DNA from: UBA2330 sp049293015 | Lineage (GTDB): Bacteria; Bacteroidota; Ignavibacteria; Tepidaquicellales; Tepidaquicellaceae | Assembly: GCA_049293015.1 (NCBI GenBank) | Contig: JBATSB010000114.1 | Coordinates: forward strand, 1-64,000 | DNA length: 64,000 nucleotides | Direction of reading: 5' to 3' | Shown here: positions 45,358-54,327 of the stretch, in pieces | How positions within the stretch are numbered: the stretch's first letter is position 1 | How the letters are laid out: each line of letters starts with the position of its first letter | The notes under the pieces: model-generated | The model's database searches: none | What the model was told of the DNA's origin: nothing | Seen by the model: the letters and a program-made list of their open reading frames with translations, nothing else | Translations under genes and position numbers: made by a program

Positions 45358-45888
45358 TCATTTCTTCTTCTCACCATATGATTCCAAAAGATTATTTATT
45401 ACTTCATAAGATTCATTCAAACTCAACTTTGTAAGATCAACTGTCTTATATTCTCTCTTCACATTTGCACCTCCAATGGCTCCGCCGATTATTCCTCCAA
45501 TCAACCCTGCAATTAAAGTTGCTCCAACTATTTCACCAAAATTTAATGAAATATCCGGATGCCCGCCTGAGGATGTGCTTGCCAATATTCCTAATACCAG
45601 TATGACTCCCCCACCAATTGCCGCTCCAATAAGCATTCCTGATGCGGGTTTTGATTCTGACATATATCCTACTTTTATAATATCTTTCAGATAAATTTTT
45701 TGAACATTACCCAAATCTGTTATAACAAGTGAATCGATGATCACTTTTTCAAATGTAACTTTTTTTAAATTTTTTCTGACGTGATTGGAATCGAAATATG
45801 AAATGTCACAGTTTTTTACCTGTGAATAAATTACAGTATTTACTAAGAGTGTTGAGATTAGTATTACAAAAATAATTTTTGTCTTCAT
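45358..45888 (-). CDS. Glycine-zipper-like exported protein, copy B
   Basis: A 176-residue paralogue of the preceding gene. The signal peptide, the N-terminal region and the C-terminal 30 residues are nearly identical; the middle differs, with G-A-A-I-G-G-G-V-I-L-V and G-G-I-I-G-G-A-I-G-G. The DNA upstream of both starts (about 40 bp) and the palindromic element downstream of both are also similar, so the whole unit of about 740 bp was duplicated. Function unknown. Confidence 0.6.
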   Translation of the reverse strand: MKTKIIFVILISTLLVNTVIYSQVKNCDISYFDSNHVRKNLKKVTFEKVIIDSLVITDLGNVQKIYLKDIIKVGYMSESKPASGMLIGAAIGGGVILVLGILASTSSGGHPDISLNFGEIVGATLIAGLIGGIIGGAIGGANVKREYKTVDLTKLSLNESYEVINNLLESYGEKKK

Positions 45889-46069
45889 CTTTAAATTTTT
45901 TTTAAACCAATTTATTTAAATTCCTTTTGAATAACAATTCACTGATACTGAGTAAGTTTTATAAATATTTTAATTATCTGTTTATAAAAAATTTAAGAAT
46001 TTGCTTTAATGATTTTCAATCCTTATTTTTATACAACATACATTTCATAAATTAAACCAAAATAAAAAT

Positions 46070-46630
46070 ATGTTTTCAGTAATCTCAAGATTAGTAAATG
46101 GCGTCAAAGGTACTATTACTTCAAGCTTAAAAGGCGTTTCTGATATTGCAGGTACCGTGGTTGATGTTGTAAAAAAGATCACCGTTAATACAATCAAAGA
46201 TACAGCAGATATAATCAAAGAAGGAATAAAACTTCCTGCTTCTATCGTACAGGGTGCACTTTCAGGAGTAGCTGAGATCGGAGCAAGTGTTATCAATGCA
46301 ACAAAAGGTGTCGTCAACGGGACTGTTCAGGGTGTGATGGAATCAGGTGGAACTCAGGATGACGCTGTCAGAGGTGCTGTCGGTCAGGCAGTACACAGTG
46401 CTAAAGAACTTGGAGTTGACATCGGCGAAACTGCATTAGAATCAGTAAAAGGTTCTGTCGAAGCTGTAAGTTCAGTCGGCGGTAATACTGTCGACGCTAC
46501 TAAATCAGCAGTCATGGCAGCAATGGATGCAGCAAAAGCAATAGGCGGCGAAGCAGTTGATTCAGTAAAAAATACTCTTACTTCCAGTGTTGATGGAGCA
46601 AAGCAGATCATAGATTCAATTAAAAGTTAA
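46070..46630 (+). CDS. Amphipathic repeat protein (phasin/LEA-like)
   Basis: A 186-residue protein without signal peptide, cysteine, tryptophan or known motif. It is rich in A, G, V, K and D, with runs that repeat about every 11 residues (V-K-G-x-x..., V-V-D-A-T-K-S-A-V, A-V-D-S-V-K-N-T-L), typical of long amphipathic helices that coat lipid or polymer surfaces (phasins, LEA proteins, apolipoprotein-like). This is an inference from composition only. It is followed by a terminator. Confidence 0.6.
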   Translation: MFSVISRLVNGVKGTITSSLKGVSDIAGTVVDVVKKITVNTIKDTADIIKEGIKLPASIVQGALSGVAEIGASVINATKGVVNGTVQGVMESGGTQDDAVRGAVGQAVHSAKELGVDIGETALESVKGSVEAVSSVGGNTVDATKSAVMAAMDAAKAIGGEAVDSVKNTLTSSVDGAKQIIDSIKS

Positions 46631-46675
46631 TAGTTAATAGTTAATAGTGTCTTTTTTAATTTAAGTTTTTAAAGA

Positions 46676-46712
46676 AAAACCATTTTGAATCATTTTCAAA
46701 ATGGTTTTTTAT
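46676..46712 (+). terminator. Terminator after the amphipathic repeat gene
   Basis: AAAACCATTTTGAA / TTCAAAATGGTTTT (46676-46689 and 46695-46708), 5-nt loop, T-run. The same hairpin with its upstream AGTTAAT array and AAGTTTTTAAAG stretch is repeated after the dockerin-like gene at 51559. Confidence 0.88.
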
Positions 46713-46716
46713 GTTT

Positions 46717-47003
46717 GAGCCGCTGTTGGTGTTTCAAAAAGTTTGCGAATCTTAAAAAATATTTTGAATTTTATTTCTATGCAAACTTTTTGACCACCAA
46801 CAGCCTAAGAACAAGAGCATGACAGATGAACTTTAAATTTTTCAGAAATCAGTTAATTTTCTCTTATTACAATATGCCAGATCGAAATTTTAGATTAGAG
46901 TGTCTTTGCTGCAGGCGTTGCTGTTGGTGACCAAAAAGTTTATTGAATGAAACTTTAAATTCAAAATCTATAGACAAACTTTTTGGAACACCAACAGCGG
47001 CTC
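46717..47003. mobile_element. MITE-like nested inverted-repeat element
   Basis: A 287-bp segment bounded by 29-bp inverted repeats (46717-46745 and 46975-47003), GAGCCGCTGTTGGTG... and its complement, with one mismatch. The end motif is repeated inside: a right-hand type at 46781-46804 and a left-hand type at 46919-46941, so two smaller hairpins sit inside the larger one. There is no gene within. No target-site duplication was found by eye. It abuts the pseudogene start region. Confidence 0.6.
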
Positions 47004-47025
47004 GAAAAATGCTGTTTCAAATAAT

Positions 47026-47516
47026 ATGAGTTTAAGTGATACTGTTATAGTTTATTTAAGAAATTCAGTTTCACCTTATGCCATAGTTGATTCGTCAAGA
47101 TCTGTGATTAATAAAAATACATTCATTGGTTAATTCAAAATATTTAATGCGGCAACAAGAAATTATTATATTGAGATCAAGCATAGAAATACAATTGAAA
47201 CATGGAGCAGCACTACCGTTAGCTATGCAGCACTAATACAATAAATTATAATTTTTCTAATTTATCAAATAAAGCATTCGGAAATAATCAGTTACAGGTC
47301 GACGCATCCCCTGTCCGTTTTGCAATTTACAGCGGCGATGTCAATCAGGACGGGACAATAGATCTCACAGACGGAAGTCAGATCGACAATGACGCATTCA
47401 ACTTTGTATCTGGTTATCTGCCGACTGATGTGAACGGCGACGATGTGACCGACCTTGCTGATGCAGTGTATGCGGATAATAATGCATTTAATTTTGTGAG
47501 TAAGATAACGCCTTAA
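47026..47516 (+). pseudogene. Remnant of a dockerin-domain surface protein
   Basis: The conceptual product matches the last about 150 residues of the intact protein at 49359-51512: S-P-Y-A-I-V-D-S-S, Y-Y-I-E-I-K-H-R-N-T-I-E-T-W-S, then S-G-D-V-N-Q-D-G-T-I-D and T-D-V-N-G-D-D-V-T-D, and the shared end F-V-S-K-I-T-P. It is broken by an in-frame TAA at 47131-47133, another stop at 47242, and a frameshift near 47242 that puts the dockerin-like part in a different frame. The 5' end is missing, next to the inverted-repeat element. Confidence 0.85.
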
Positions 47517-47628
47517 GAGCAGTTATGATTTACGAATTACGAATTACAAATTACGAGATTTGGAATGTTTATCTATTTTCGCCGTCGCCGTCGGTATATC
47601 AGAAATGTTAAATCATTTGAGTAAGCCG

Positions 47629-49071
47629 TTACTGAATAGAAAGCTCTTCTGCTTTTTCCAGAAGCCATAATTTATTTATTACCTCGGCTTCAATTAGTTC
47701 ATCTTTAAGATTGCTTATAAGTATTTTACGTGTAGTGTTATTATTATACTTTGCATCACTTAATTTTTTAATGAAATAAATAAATTTCCACGCCTGCTGT
47801 TTTACATTTTCAGCCAGTTTTTTATTTTTTGTAATAAAATTTCTGAATGCTTCAATCAGCGAATATAGTTCGTCTGTATAGTCCGATTCATAGTATATCA
47901 TCAGCTGATATCTTTTTATTGAAACGTGATCCATCTGGCTTTTAACTTCCATTTTTGAGACATACTCCATTGCTTCGCTGAAATTTTTCATTTTGAAGTT
48001 TAACGTAAGGTATGCAAAATTATAAAATCTGTCTCGGTATTCCGGATTTAATTTTACTGTATTTTCTTTAATAAACTTTTTTACAAAATCGAATTTATTC
48101 AGACTGCCGGCTGTACTTATTATCTGAATGAAGACAAATGGATTCATGTATCCTTTCTTATCACTAATCAGTAAACCATTTTCAAAAATATAAACTGAAA
48201 TATCAAACATCTCTTTTACATATTCGATCTTTCCGTTCATTATATTTCTGTTGCAGTATTCCATTAATGTTAAACCCATATAACTGTTGAATGTAATGCT
48301 GAATTTATGAGAGCTTCCGGTAAAGATGTTTTTCAGCTGTGCAAAGATGTTTCGGTCGGTTTTGTCCAGAATGATCTTCAGGCTCAGAAGAGAGCAGTTT
48401 GTAATTTCAGGATATCTCTGATCAAATTGCTCCATAAAATTTATGAACACATCCAGATTATTACTCTTATAATTTTTATCGAGATATGAATCATTGATCA
48501 ATAAAGTGTTAAATATATCCGAGCATTCATTAAGATAAAACAAAGTTAAATATTCTATTTCTTTTTCTTCATCAATGATCTTTTCTGCATTTGCTTTATT
48601 ATTATCTGCCGTAAATTCTCTCTCTAATTTCAATGCTCTGTAATTATAATAAAAATATTCATAGTCCTGCTTCATACCGGACAGCATGAGTTTATAACCT
48701 TTCATAGATCTTTCAAAAGCGGTATTCAGATTTCTGTTCATTTGTTCTTTCATTACCGACAGCCCCCTTAATCTTTCATCACTATTGTAATTCTGAAGTT
48801 CAATGAATACATCCGCACATTTTCCGAGATCGTAAATTAAATTTTTCATTACACCATAATTGAAATCTTTATCTTTATACAGTCTGCTCCAGATCTTTTT
48901 TCTTTCAAGATTAGGTGAATTGTAATCGGGTTCATGCTTTTTTATAATTTTATATAAATTAACAACCGCTGATTTTTTATTGAAATAAGGTGAGAGAAGA
49001 AATTCTTCGAATCTTTTAGCCTCAATGCTGCTGAATGTTTTGAAAACAGATATTACTGAAGTATTTATCAT
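47629..49071 (-). CDS. Helical hypothetical protein (TPR-like)
   Basis: A 480-residue, almost wholly helical and charged protein with no signal peptide. It opens with F-L-L-S-P-Y-F-N-K-K and L-Y-K-I-I-K-K-H-E-P, then strings of aromatic/leucine helices spaced like TPR units. I associate this family with Bacteroidota/Ignavibacteriota genomes but know no function. It is convergent with the pseudogene and divergent from the dockerin-like gene, sharing a 287-bp intergenic region. Confidence 0.6.
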   Translation of the reverse strand: MINTSVISVFKTFSSIEAKRFEEFLLSPYFNKKSAVVNLYKIIKKHEPDYNSPNLERKKIWSRLYKDKDFNYGVMKNLIYDLGKCADVFIELQNYNSDERLRGLSVMKEQMNRNLNTAFERSMKGYKLMLSGMKQDYEYFYYNYRALKLEREFTADNNKANAEKIIDEEKEIEYLTLFYLNECSDIFNTLLINDSYLDKNYKSNNLDVFINFMEQFDQRYPEITNCSLLSLKIILDKTDRNIFAQLKNIFTGSSHKFSITFNSYMGLTLMEYCNRNIMNGKIEYVKEMFDISVYIFENGLLISDKKGYMNPFVFIQIISTAGSLNKFDFVKKFIKENTVKLNPEYRDRFYNFAYLTLNFKMKNFSEAMEYVSKMEVKSQMDHVSIKRYQLMIYYESDYTDELYSLIEAFRNFITKNKKLAENVKQQAWKFIYFIKKLSDAKYNNNTTRKILISNLKDELIEAEVINKLWLLEKAEELSIQ

Positions 49072-49213
49072 AGAGTTAAATGGTGAAAATCATAAATTAA
49101 TAAATTACATGTATGTGATGATTTCACTCAATATTTGCAGGTTTATTGCTAATATCAACGTATTAAAGTTGCTCAGTTCATTCTATCTGTGATGAAAACG
49201 CCCCTAAAATATT

Positions 49214-49245
49214 TTTGCAAAGACAATACATTCATATTAATTTTG
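49214..49245 (+). promoter_or_regulatory. Bacteroidota-type promoter of the dockerin-like gene
   Basis: TTTG at 49214-49217 and TAATTTTG at 49238-49245 are separated by 20 bp, matching TTTG-N19-21-TAnnTTTG. Transcription would start near 49251-49254, about 10 nt before the folded leader. Confidence 0.6.
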
Positions 49246-49263
49246 TAGCAGATCATTGAAAAG

Positions 49264-49323
49264 TAACCCGGAAAACAATTCGCGCGGATTGTTTCCATAA
49301 GGGCATGCCGGTATGCCGGGTTA
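49264..49323 (+). ncRNA. Structured 5' leader RNA, three-way junction, family unknown
   Basis: Sixty bases fold neatly: P1 TAACCC/GGGTTA (49264-49269 and 49318-49323); P2 GG-A-AAACAAT / ATTGTTT-CC (49270-49279 and 49288-49296) with a CGCGCG loop; junction ATAAG; P3 GGCAT/ATGCC (49302-49306 and 49313-49317). It is GC-rich in AT-rich DNA and starts about 10 nt after a good promoter, 36 nt before the ATG at 49359. An alternative 8-bp pairing, TAACCCGG with CCGGGTTA, competes with P2 and P3. It does not match a riboswitch class I know. Confidence 0.55.
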
Positions 49324-49358
49324 TTATTCATTTAAAAACTTAAAAAAATAATTTTAAA

Positions 49359-51512
49359 ATGCAGTCAATAAAAAACTTAATCAGAAACATGAACTTGAGA
49401 TCAATGTACTTCCTGTTAATTCTAATTATGCTTCATTCAATAAACTCTTTTTCACAGAACAAAAAATCAACACCTCCGTCTGGTCAGACTTCTGTAATTA
49501 AAATTGAAACAGGAAGTCTCACAAAAACAGTTGATTCAAAATTAACAGAAGAAGCTGTTAAAATTAATTCTGAGCTCGATCTTCTTAAAAAGACAGATAA
49601 CTTAAATTCATCAGATAAATCAAGCAAGCTAAAAGAATTGAGGATCAGGTCTGAAGAATCAAGTAAAAATACTATTACAGTTAAATCAGACAATTCCACT
49701 CAAAGCTCCGTTTTCCAAAAAGTAGAAAACAGAAATTCTGACAACATTACAGGTACTGAAATATTTTCAGGAAATTACATTGTAGCGTCTGCAACTCAGG
49801 TTGAACAAAGAGGAGCTGAAGCGGGTAAGATCTGGCTTATCATAGCAGTAGGTCAGGGAGATACCGGAATCAGCGCATCGGGAGATTCACTGTTACTTTT
49901 CAATTCAATTGATAATGGCGTGACATACAGCCTTATTTCTTCTTTGATAACCAGCAGTGCAGTGAAAGTTAACCGTGATGAAATTGACATGGAAATAATT
50001 GAGAATATTGCCGGAACAAAATATCTGCATATAACTGTCGGATACGTTACCAACGGATATTCCGGATTTAAAAGGATCGCTTTGCTGACATTTGATAATA
50101 CCGGAAATTTCAGTGCATCTTCAATGAATATTCCCGGCTACTCCACAGCAAGTAATTACTACAGACCAAGGATCACTTCCGACAATTCAACATATCCTAC
50201 AAGTCCATATGTTACAGTTGCATTCATGCAGGATTCAGTTTCAGGACAAGACCATTTTATTATGTCTAAATTTTTCCGGTTATATAATCCATATACCCTG
50301 ACACCGGCAATTACTTATTTCCCTCAGAGTATATATGCTCCTGCTCCGGCTACGTATAACGATTTCAGGACTCAGATTGATGTGGCATATTTTAATAATT
50401 CCGGTGATACAATTATTTTTGTGTTGAGCGCTTATCCTGAATTTGGTGACGGAGTATTCCTTTACAAAGCTAACGGTAATTCAGATGTATATCCGGACTA
50501 TGCAGGAACGCTTTCAAGTTATTTTGCAGGTGATGAAATTGAATTTGCAAGAGTTGCCTCTAACGGCGGTGCCGGAAATAAAAATATAATGATTACTTAT
50601 TCTGATAATTATTTCAATATCGGAGACTGGGATCAATGGGTCTTTTCAACTCAAAACGGATCAGACTGGACAAGCAGTGTAGTTGACTTCTATGGAAATT
50701 TCAATTCTCAATTCGGAGATATCATAGGAAAAAGAAATACTGACGGTTGTTTCAATATTGCATTCAAGAACAATAACTCGTGTATTGAAACAGTTGCATC
50801 TGCAGAATTCAGAAATAGTTCTCTGCAAAGTTATGTCTTCAATCTGAATGATAATTATGCATCAAGCATTCTGCATCCGAAGCCTGCATTCAGATATGTT
50901 GATAATGACAGTGCTCTTACAGTATGGGGAACATATTATGTCCTTTATTCAACCGGCGGAAGCAATGCCATAAGAATAAATGTTGGTGCTGCAATTGAAG
51001 GACTATTTGACCAGGGTAATTCTAACCATGTAATAGAAGACAATATTTCATTTTATCTTCACAGCAGCATTGCTCCTTATGAAGTAGTTGATTCTGCATA
51101 CCTTCATTCTTACAGTTGCATTCTGAATAACGCAGTTATATTTAAGAATGCTCCGGGCGGAAATTATTATCTATCTGTAAAACACAGAAACTCTCTCGAA
51201 ACCTGGAGCGCAGGACCGCTCAGTCTTACTAAGGGTCCGTCATGGGTATCATATAATTTTGCTTCGTCTTCGTCGAATTCATACGGAAACAATGTTATGC
51301 TGAAATCTCCGGCATGGTGCTTCTACAGTGGCGATGTGGATCAGGACGGGATCATAGACATAACTGATAATCAATTGATTGACAATGATGCAATTAATTT
51401 TGTAAGCGGATATAAAGTCACGGATGTAAACGGAGATGATTTAGTTGACATTGCTGATGCGTCTATAGCTGATAATAATGCGTTAAATTTTGTTGGGAAA
51501 ATAACTCCTTAA
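49359..51512 (+). CDS. Exported surface protein with C-terminal dockerin-like domain
   Basis: A 717-residue protein with a signal peptide (hydrophobic core about 16-30, N-S-F-S-Q), a low-complexity S/T/K linker to about 120, a long beta-rich central domain (about 125-520, resembling sialidase/propeller-like exported proteins, not certain), and a C-terminal dockerin-like module (about 645-717) with two calcium loops: G-D-V-D-Q-D-G-I-I-D and D-V-N-G-D-D-L-V-D. The end F-V-G-K-I-T-P is shared with the pseudogene. It probably binds a surface partner through the dockerin module. No classic T9SS C-terminal domain was seen. Confidence 0.75.
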   Translation: MQSIKNLIRNMNLRSMYFLLILIMLHSINSFSQNKKSTPPSGQTSVIKIETGSLTKTVDSKLTEEAVKINSELDLLKKTDNLNSSDKSSKLKELRIRSEESSKNTITVKSDNSTQSSVFQKVENRNSDNITGTEIFSGNYIVASATQVEQRGAEAGKIWLIIAVGQGDTGISASGDSLLLFNSIDNGVTYSLISSLITSSAVKVNRDEIDMEIIENIAGTKYLHITVGYVTNGYSGFKRIALLTFDNTGNFSASSMNIPGYSTASNYYRPRITSDNSTYPTSPYVTVAFMQDSVSGQDHFIMSKFFRLYNPYTLTPAITYFPQSIYAPAPATYNDFRTQIDVAYFNNSGDTIIFVLSAYPEFGDGVFLYKANGNSDVYPDYAGTLSSYFAGDEIEFARVASNGGAGNKNIMITYSDNYFNIGDWDQWVFSTQNGSDWTSSVVDFYGNFNSQFGDIIGKRNTDGCFNIAFKNNNSCIETVASAEFRNSSLQSYVFNLNDNYASSILHPKPAFRYVDNDSALTVWGTYYVLYSTGGSNAIRINVGAAIEGLFDQGNSNHVIEDNISFYLHSSIAPYEVVDSAYLHSYSCILNNAVIFKNAPGGNYYLSVKHRNSLETWSAGPLSLTKGPSWVSYNFASSSSNSYGNNVMLKSPAWCFYSGDVDQDGIIDITDNQLIDNDAINFVSGYKVTDVNGDDLVDIADASIADNNALNFVGKITP

Positions 51513-51558
51513 AATCAGTTAATAGTTAATAGTTAATAGTTAATTTAAGTTTTTAAAG

Positions 51559-51597
51559 AAAAACCATTTTGAATAATTTTCAAAATGGTTTTTTTTA
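51559..51597 (+). terminator. Terminator between convergent genes
   Basis: AAAAACCATTTTGAA / TTCAAAATGGTTTTT (51559-51573 and 51579-51593) with T-runs on both strands, so it can end transcription of the dockerin-like gene and of the DUF5916 gene. It is a near copy of the one at 46676. Confidence 0.85.
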
Positions 51598-51652
51598 TAT
51601 TAAGGTTGAATAAAAGTATTTGTAATTTGAAATTTGTAATTTGAAATTGATT

Positions 51653-54040
51653 TTACATTTGCCACAAATACTGAAACTTCAAAAATATCTGTCGTGAACT
51701 TTCTTTTAGTTCAGTCTGATTGGATAAAGGAGAAATTTGAATCTGTTCAAATGCATGATTTGTACCTAAGAATAAAGCAGTAAACGGATTCCATTTATAA
51801 CTTATAAGCGGGTCACAAGTGAATCCATCGTTAAAAGAATCATATTGTGTGACTAATCTAAAAAACAGATTTCTGTTGAATTGATATGAAGTAGTATTTG
51901 AAAATATCCATCCCGCATAAAAAAGTTCACCTCCATATGATTCTGCTAACTGAGAATATTCATAACTAAAATCACTGTAGATCCTGTCAATTGGTCTTAT
52001 AGTACTGTATAATCTTATTGTATTCCCGCCTCCTACTGATGGTGTCGCACCAAACGTCACTACTTCTTTAGATTTTGAAAAATAAATACCTCCACCGATA
52101 ATATTATTTGCAAAATGTTCAACTGTGAAATTCCAGCCGTTAATATTATCTAATTGTGTATTTCTGTAATTCTCATTATTTATCCATTTATAATTTGCTA
52201 AAGCTCTGATGCCGTTTTGGAATTCAAATGTAACACCGGTCTGTAAATACTGGGTTTTGTTGATGCCGGTTGTATTATATGATAGTTCGATGTCGGCATC
52301 CGGCGTGATCCGTCTGAAAAGTTTATTTTCAATATAAAAGTTATAATAAAAATAACCATATCCTGTATGATAATTATTTCGGCTTAGAAATCCCACACCT
52401 CTTCTTGCAGTCGGGCTGTTAAAAGAATATTCACTGTAAAAACCAAATTTCTCAGATTCTCTGTTAAATGCTAAAAAAGTACCCAGACCTGTATATGCTT
52501 CACCATTAAAAGCTACATTATATTGATTATCATTTCCAAATCTGGTCGGATTATCAAAATAATTTGTATCAGAGATTTCTCTTTCGGCAAATCCCGTCAC
52601 CTGTCCTTTTAAATAAAAATTCTTCAGGAAATTGAAACTAAAATCCATTCCTAAAGTCCTGTTGTATCCTTTGAAATCAGATGTAAATCCTGAATCTGAA
52701 CTATACTCCCTGTCTGTATAAAGTCCGCCTATGTAATTCTGACCTCCCATATCATATTTTAACCTTAAAATATTTATTAACGAACTTTTATTGCTCTGAA
52801 GCACAAAACTTCTGTCTTCAAGTGGAATTACAAATGGAGTGTTTTCATCATACGCATTCATGTATCCGACTTCTAAATTTTTACTGATCTTACCTGTTAA
52901 TTTTGTTGCAAATATCGGATTATTTATTGACCTGGTATAAACGAAATTTAAATTAGTTCTGAATGAACTTTCCCCGTCCAGAAAGAATGGTCTTTTTTCA
53001 TCATAAAATAATGCAAACGGATTATTAACATCTATCTGCGGAGCATCTGCTTCCACCTGACTAAAATCCGGATTGTAAGTTCCATTTAAATTTAAATTAG
53101 ATGTAATTCCGTATTTTACATCAAATCCAAAATCCGCTTCAGGCTTTTTATAATCAAGTTGAGAATCAGTAGTTATAGGATCATTTAAAGTTGCAGCTTC
53201 TGTACCTGAGACATAGGGAAGAAATTCAAGATTGTTTCCGCTTTTAACACCTTCAATTCCGAGGATTGTACCGGACTGCCCGAGAAAATTCGGATCATCT
53301 CTTGACACCGAAGACCAGTAAATCCTTTGTCTTAAATTTCTCGGTCTGTTTCTAAGAAAATGAACTTTCCACTTCTGTACATTTATATCCGGAAATTTTA
53401 ATGTCTTAAACGGGATCTTCATTTCAGCAACCCATCTGTCTTTGTATATTTTTGTTTCAGTTTCAAAAATAAAATCCGGACTTGAGCTTTCATTGTTTGG
53501 AGTCCAGAAAAGATCACCCTGCACACCGTATGGATTCACATAAAATTCGTATGCTTCTTTCAGCGTTCCGTAAGTATCAATAAAAGGTCCCACCCAATCA
53601 TCTGAATACATGTTATCCCTGTCAGACATAGAAGTCCTGATATTTTCCATATCATCAAAACATTCGAATGCAAAATAAATATTATCATCATCATACATCA
53701 CATATGCCTTAGTTTCAACTTCAGGTCTGATATTATCACCGGGACTTATCTCTGTAAAATTCCCGGCAAATCCTGCCAGCTTCCATTCATACTCTATAAG
53801 CTCTCCGTCTAATTTTATTTTTCCGTTCTGAATTCTTACTGCAGTAACTTCAGGATTTACATTCGGCCTAAATACTGCTGAAACTGTATCTATAACTGAT
53901 GTCGAATCACCGGATGATGTAGTGTCAGCAGCAGATGACGTATCGTCCGAAAACTGAGTTTGTGATAATGGTAATACGGATTCAGAAATTAAAAATGATA
54001 TGAATACTATGTATGTGATTTGAAGTATAAAAAACTTCAT
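51653..54040 (-). CDS. DUF5916 outer-membrane protein with CBM9-like domain
   Basis: A 795-residue protein: signal peptide (about 1-27), S/T/D-rich spacer, an N-terminal carbohydrate-binding family 9-like domain (about 65-240; K-L-D-G-E-L-I-E-Y-E-W, Y-V-M-Y-D-D-D-N-I-Y-F-A-F, W-V-A-E-M-K-I-P-F), and a long DUF5916 part (about 270-795) with alternating strands typical of a large barrel, ending in a short F-L-K-F-Q-Y-L-W. Such proteins may take up or hold glycans or peptides in the outer membrane. It is a single gene. Confidence 0.82.
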   Translation of the reverse strand: MKFFILQITYIVFISFLISESVLPLSQTQFSDDTSSAADTTSSGDSTSVIDTVSAVFRPNVNPEVTAVRIQNGKIKLDGELIEYEWKLAGFAGNFTEISPGDNIRPEVETKAYVMYDDDNIYFAFECFDDMENIRTSMSDRDNMYSDDWVGPFIDTYGTLKEAYEFYVNPYGVQGDLFWTPNNESSSPDFIFETETKIYKDRWVAEMKIPFKTLKFPDINVQKWKVHFLRNRPRNLRQRIYWSSVSRDDPNFLGQSGTILGIEGVKSGNNLEFLPYVSGTEAATLNDPITTDSQLDYKKPEADFGFDVKYGITSNLNLNGTYNPDFSQVEADAPQIDVNNPFALFYDEKRPFFLDGESSFRTNLNFVYTRSINNPIFATKLTGKISKNLEVGYMNAYDENTPFVIPLEDRSFVLQSNKSSLINILRLKYDMGGQNYIGGLYTDREYSSDSGFTSDFKGYNRTLGMDFSFNFLKNFYLKGQVTGFAEREISDTNYFDNPTRFGNDNQYNVAFNGEAYTGLGTFLAFNRESEKFGFYSEYSFNSPTARRGVGFLSRNNYHTGYGYFYYNFYIENKLFRRITPDADIELSYNTTGINKTQYLQTGVTFEFQNGIRALANYKWINNENYRNTQLDNINGWNFTVEHFANNIIGGGIYFSKSKEVVTFGATPSVGGGNTIRLYSTIRPIDRIYSDFSYEYSQLAESYGGELFYAGWIFSNTTSYQFNRNLFFRLVTQYDSFNDGFTCDPLISYKWNPFTALFLGTNHAFEQIQISPLSNQTELKESSRQIFLKFQYLWQM

Positions 54041-54327
54041 TGGGTAAAATTTTATTTTATATAAATATTGTTTGATTAATGTTTTTAAAATTCTTTATCG
54101 TTTAAACTAAATTTCATTGATTCTAAAGAATGTAAAACTAAAATATTAAAACCCGTAAAAAAAATGAATCTCACAATTATATGGTTTTATAATAACCAAT
54201 TTTTTTTACTTTAATTTTATATAAGCGATTATATAAGGTGGTCTTGTTACGACTCAGTAAAAAAATTAGTTTCAACTCCGGGGGAGATAATTGAATTCAA
54301 ATTATTTTTATGACTTTTTGAATTTTG

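Noticed and set aside
46045..46611. Minus-strand open frames opposite the amphipathic repeat gene
   Set aside because: The codon bias and repeat pattern of the plus-strand gene keep the opposite frames open; they show no domain.
49264..49323. Known riboswitch or ribozyme class for the RNA leader
   Set aside because: I compared it from memory with c-di-GMP, preQ1, guanidine, SAM, TPP, twister and hammerhead cores and found no conserved loop sequence match, so it is left unnamed.
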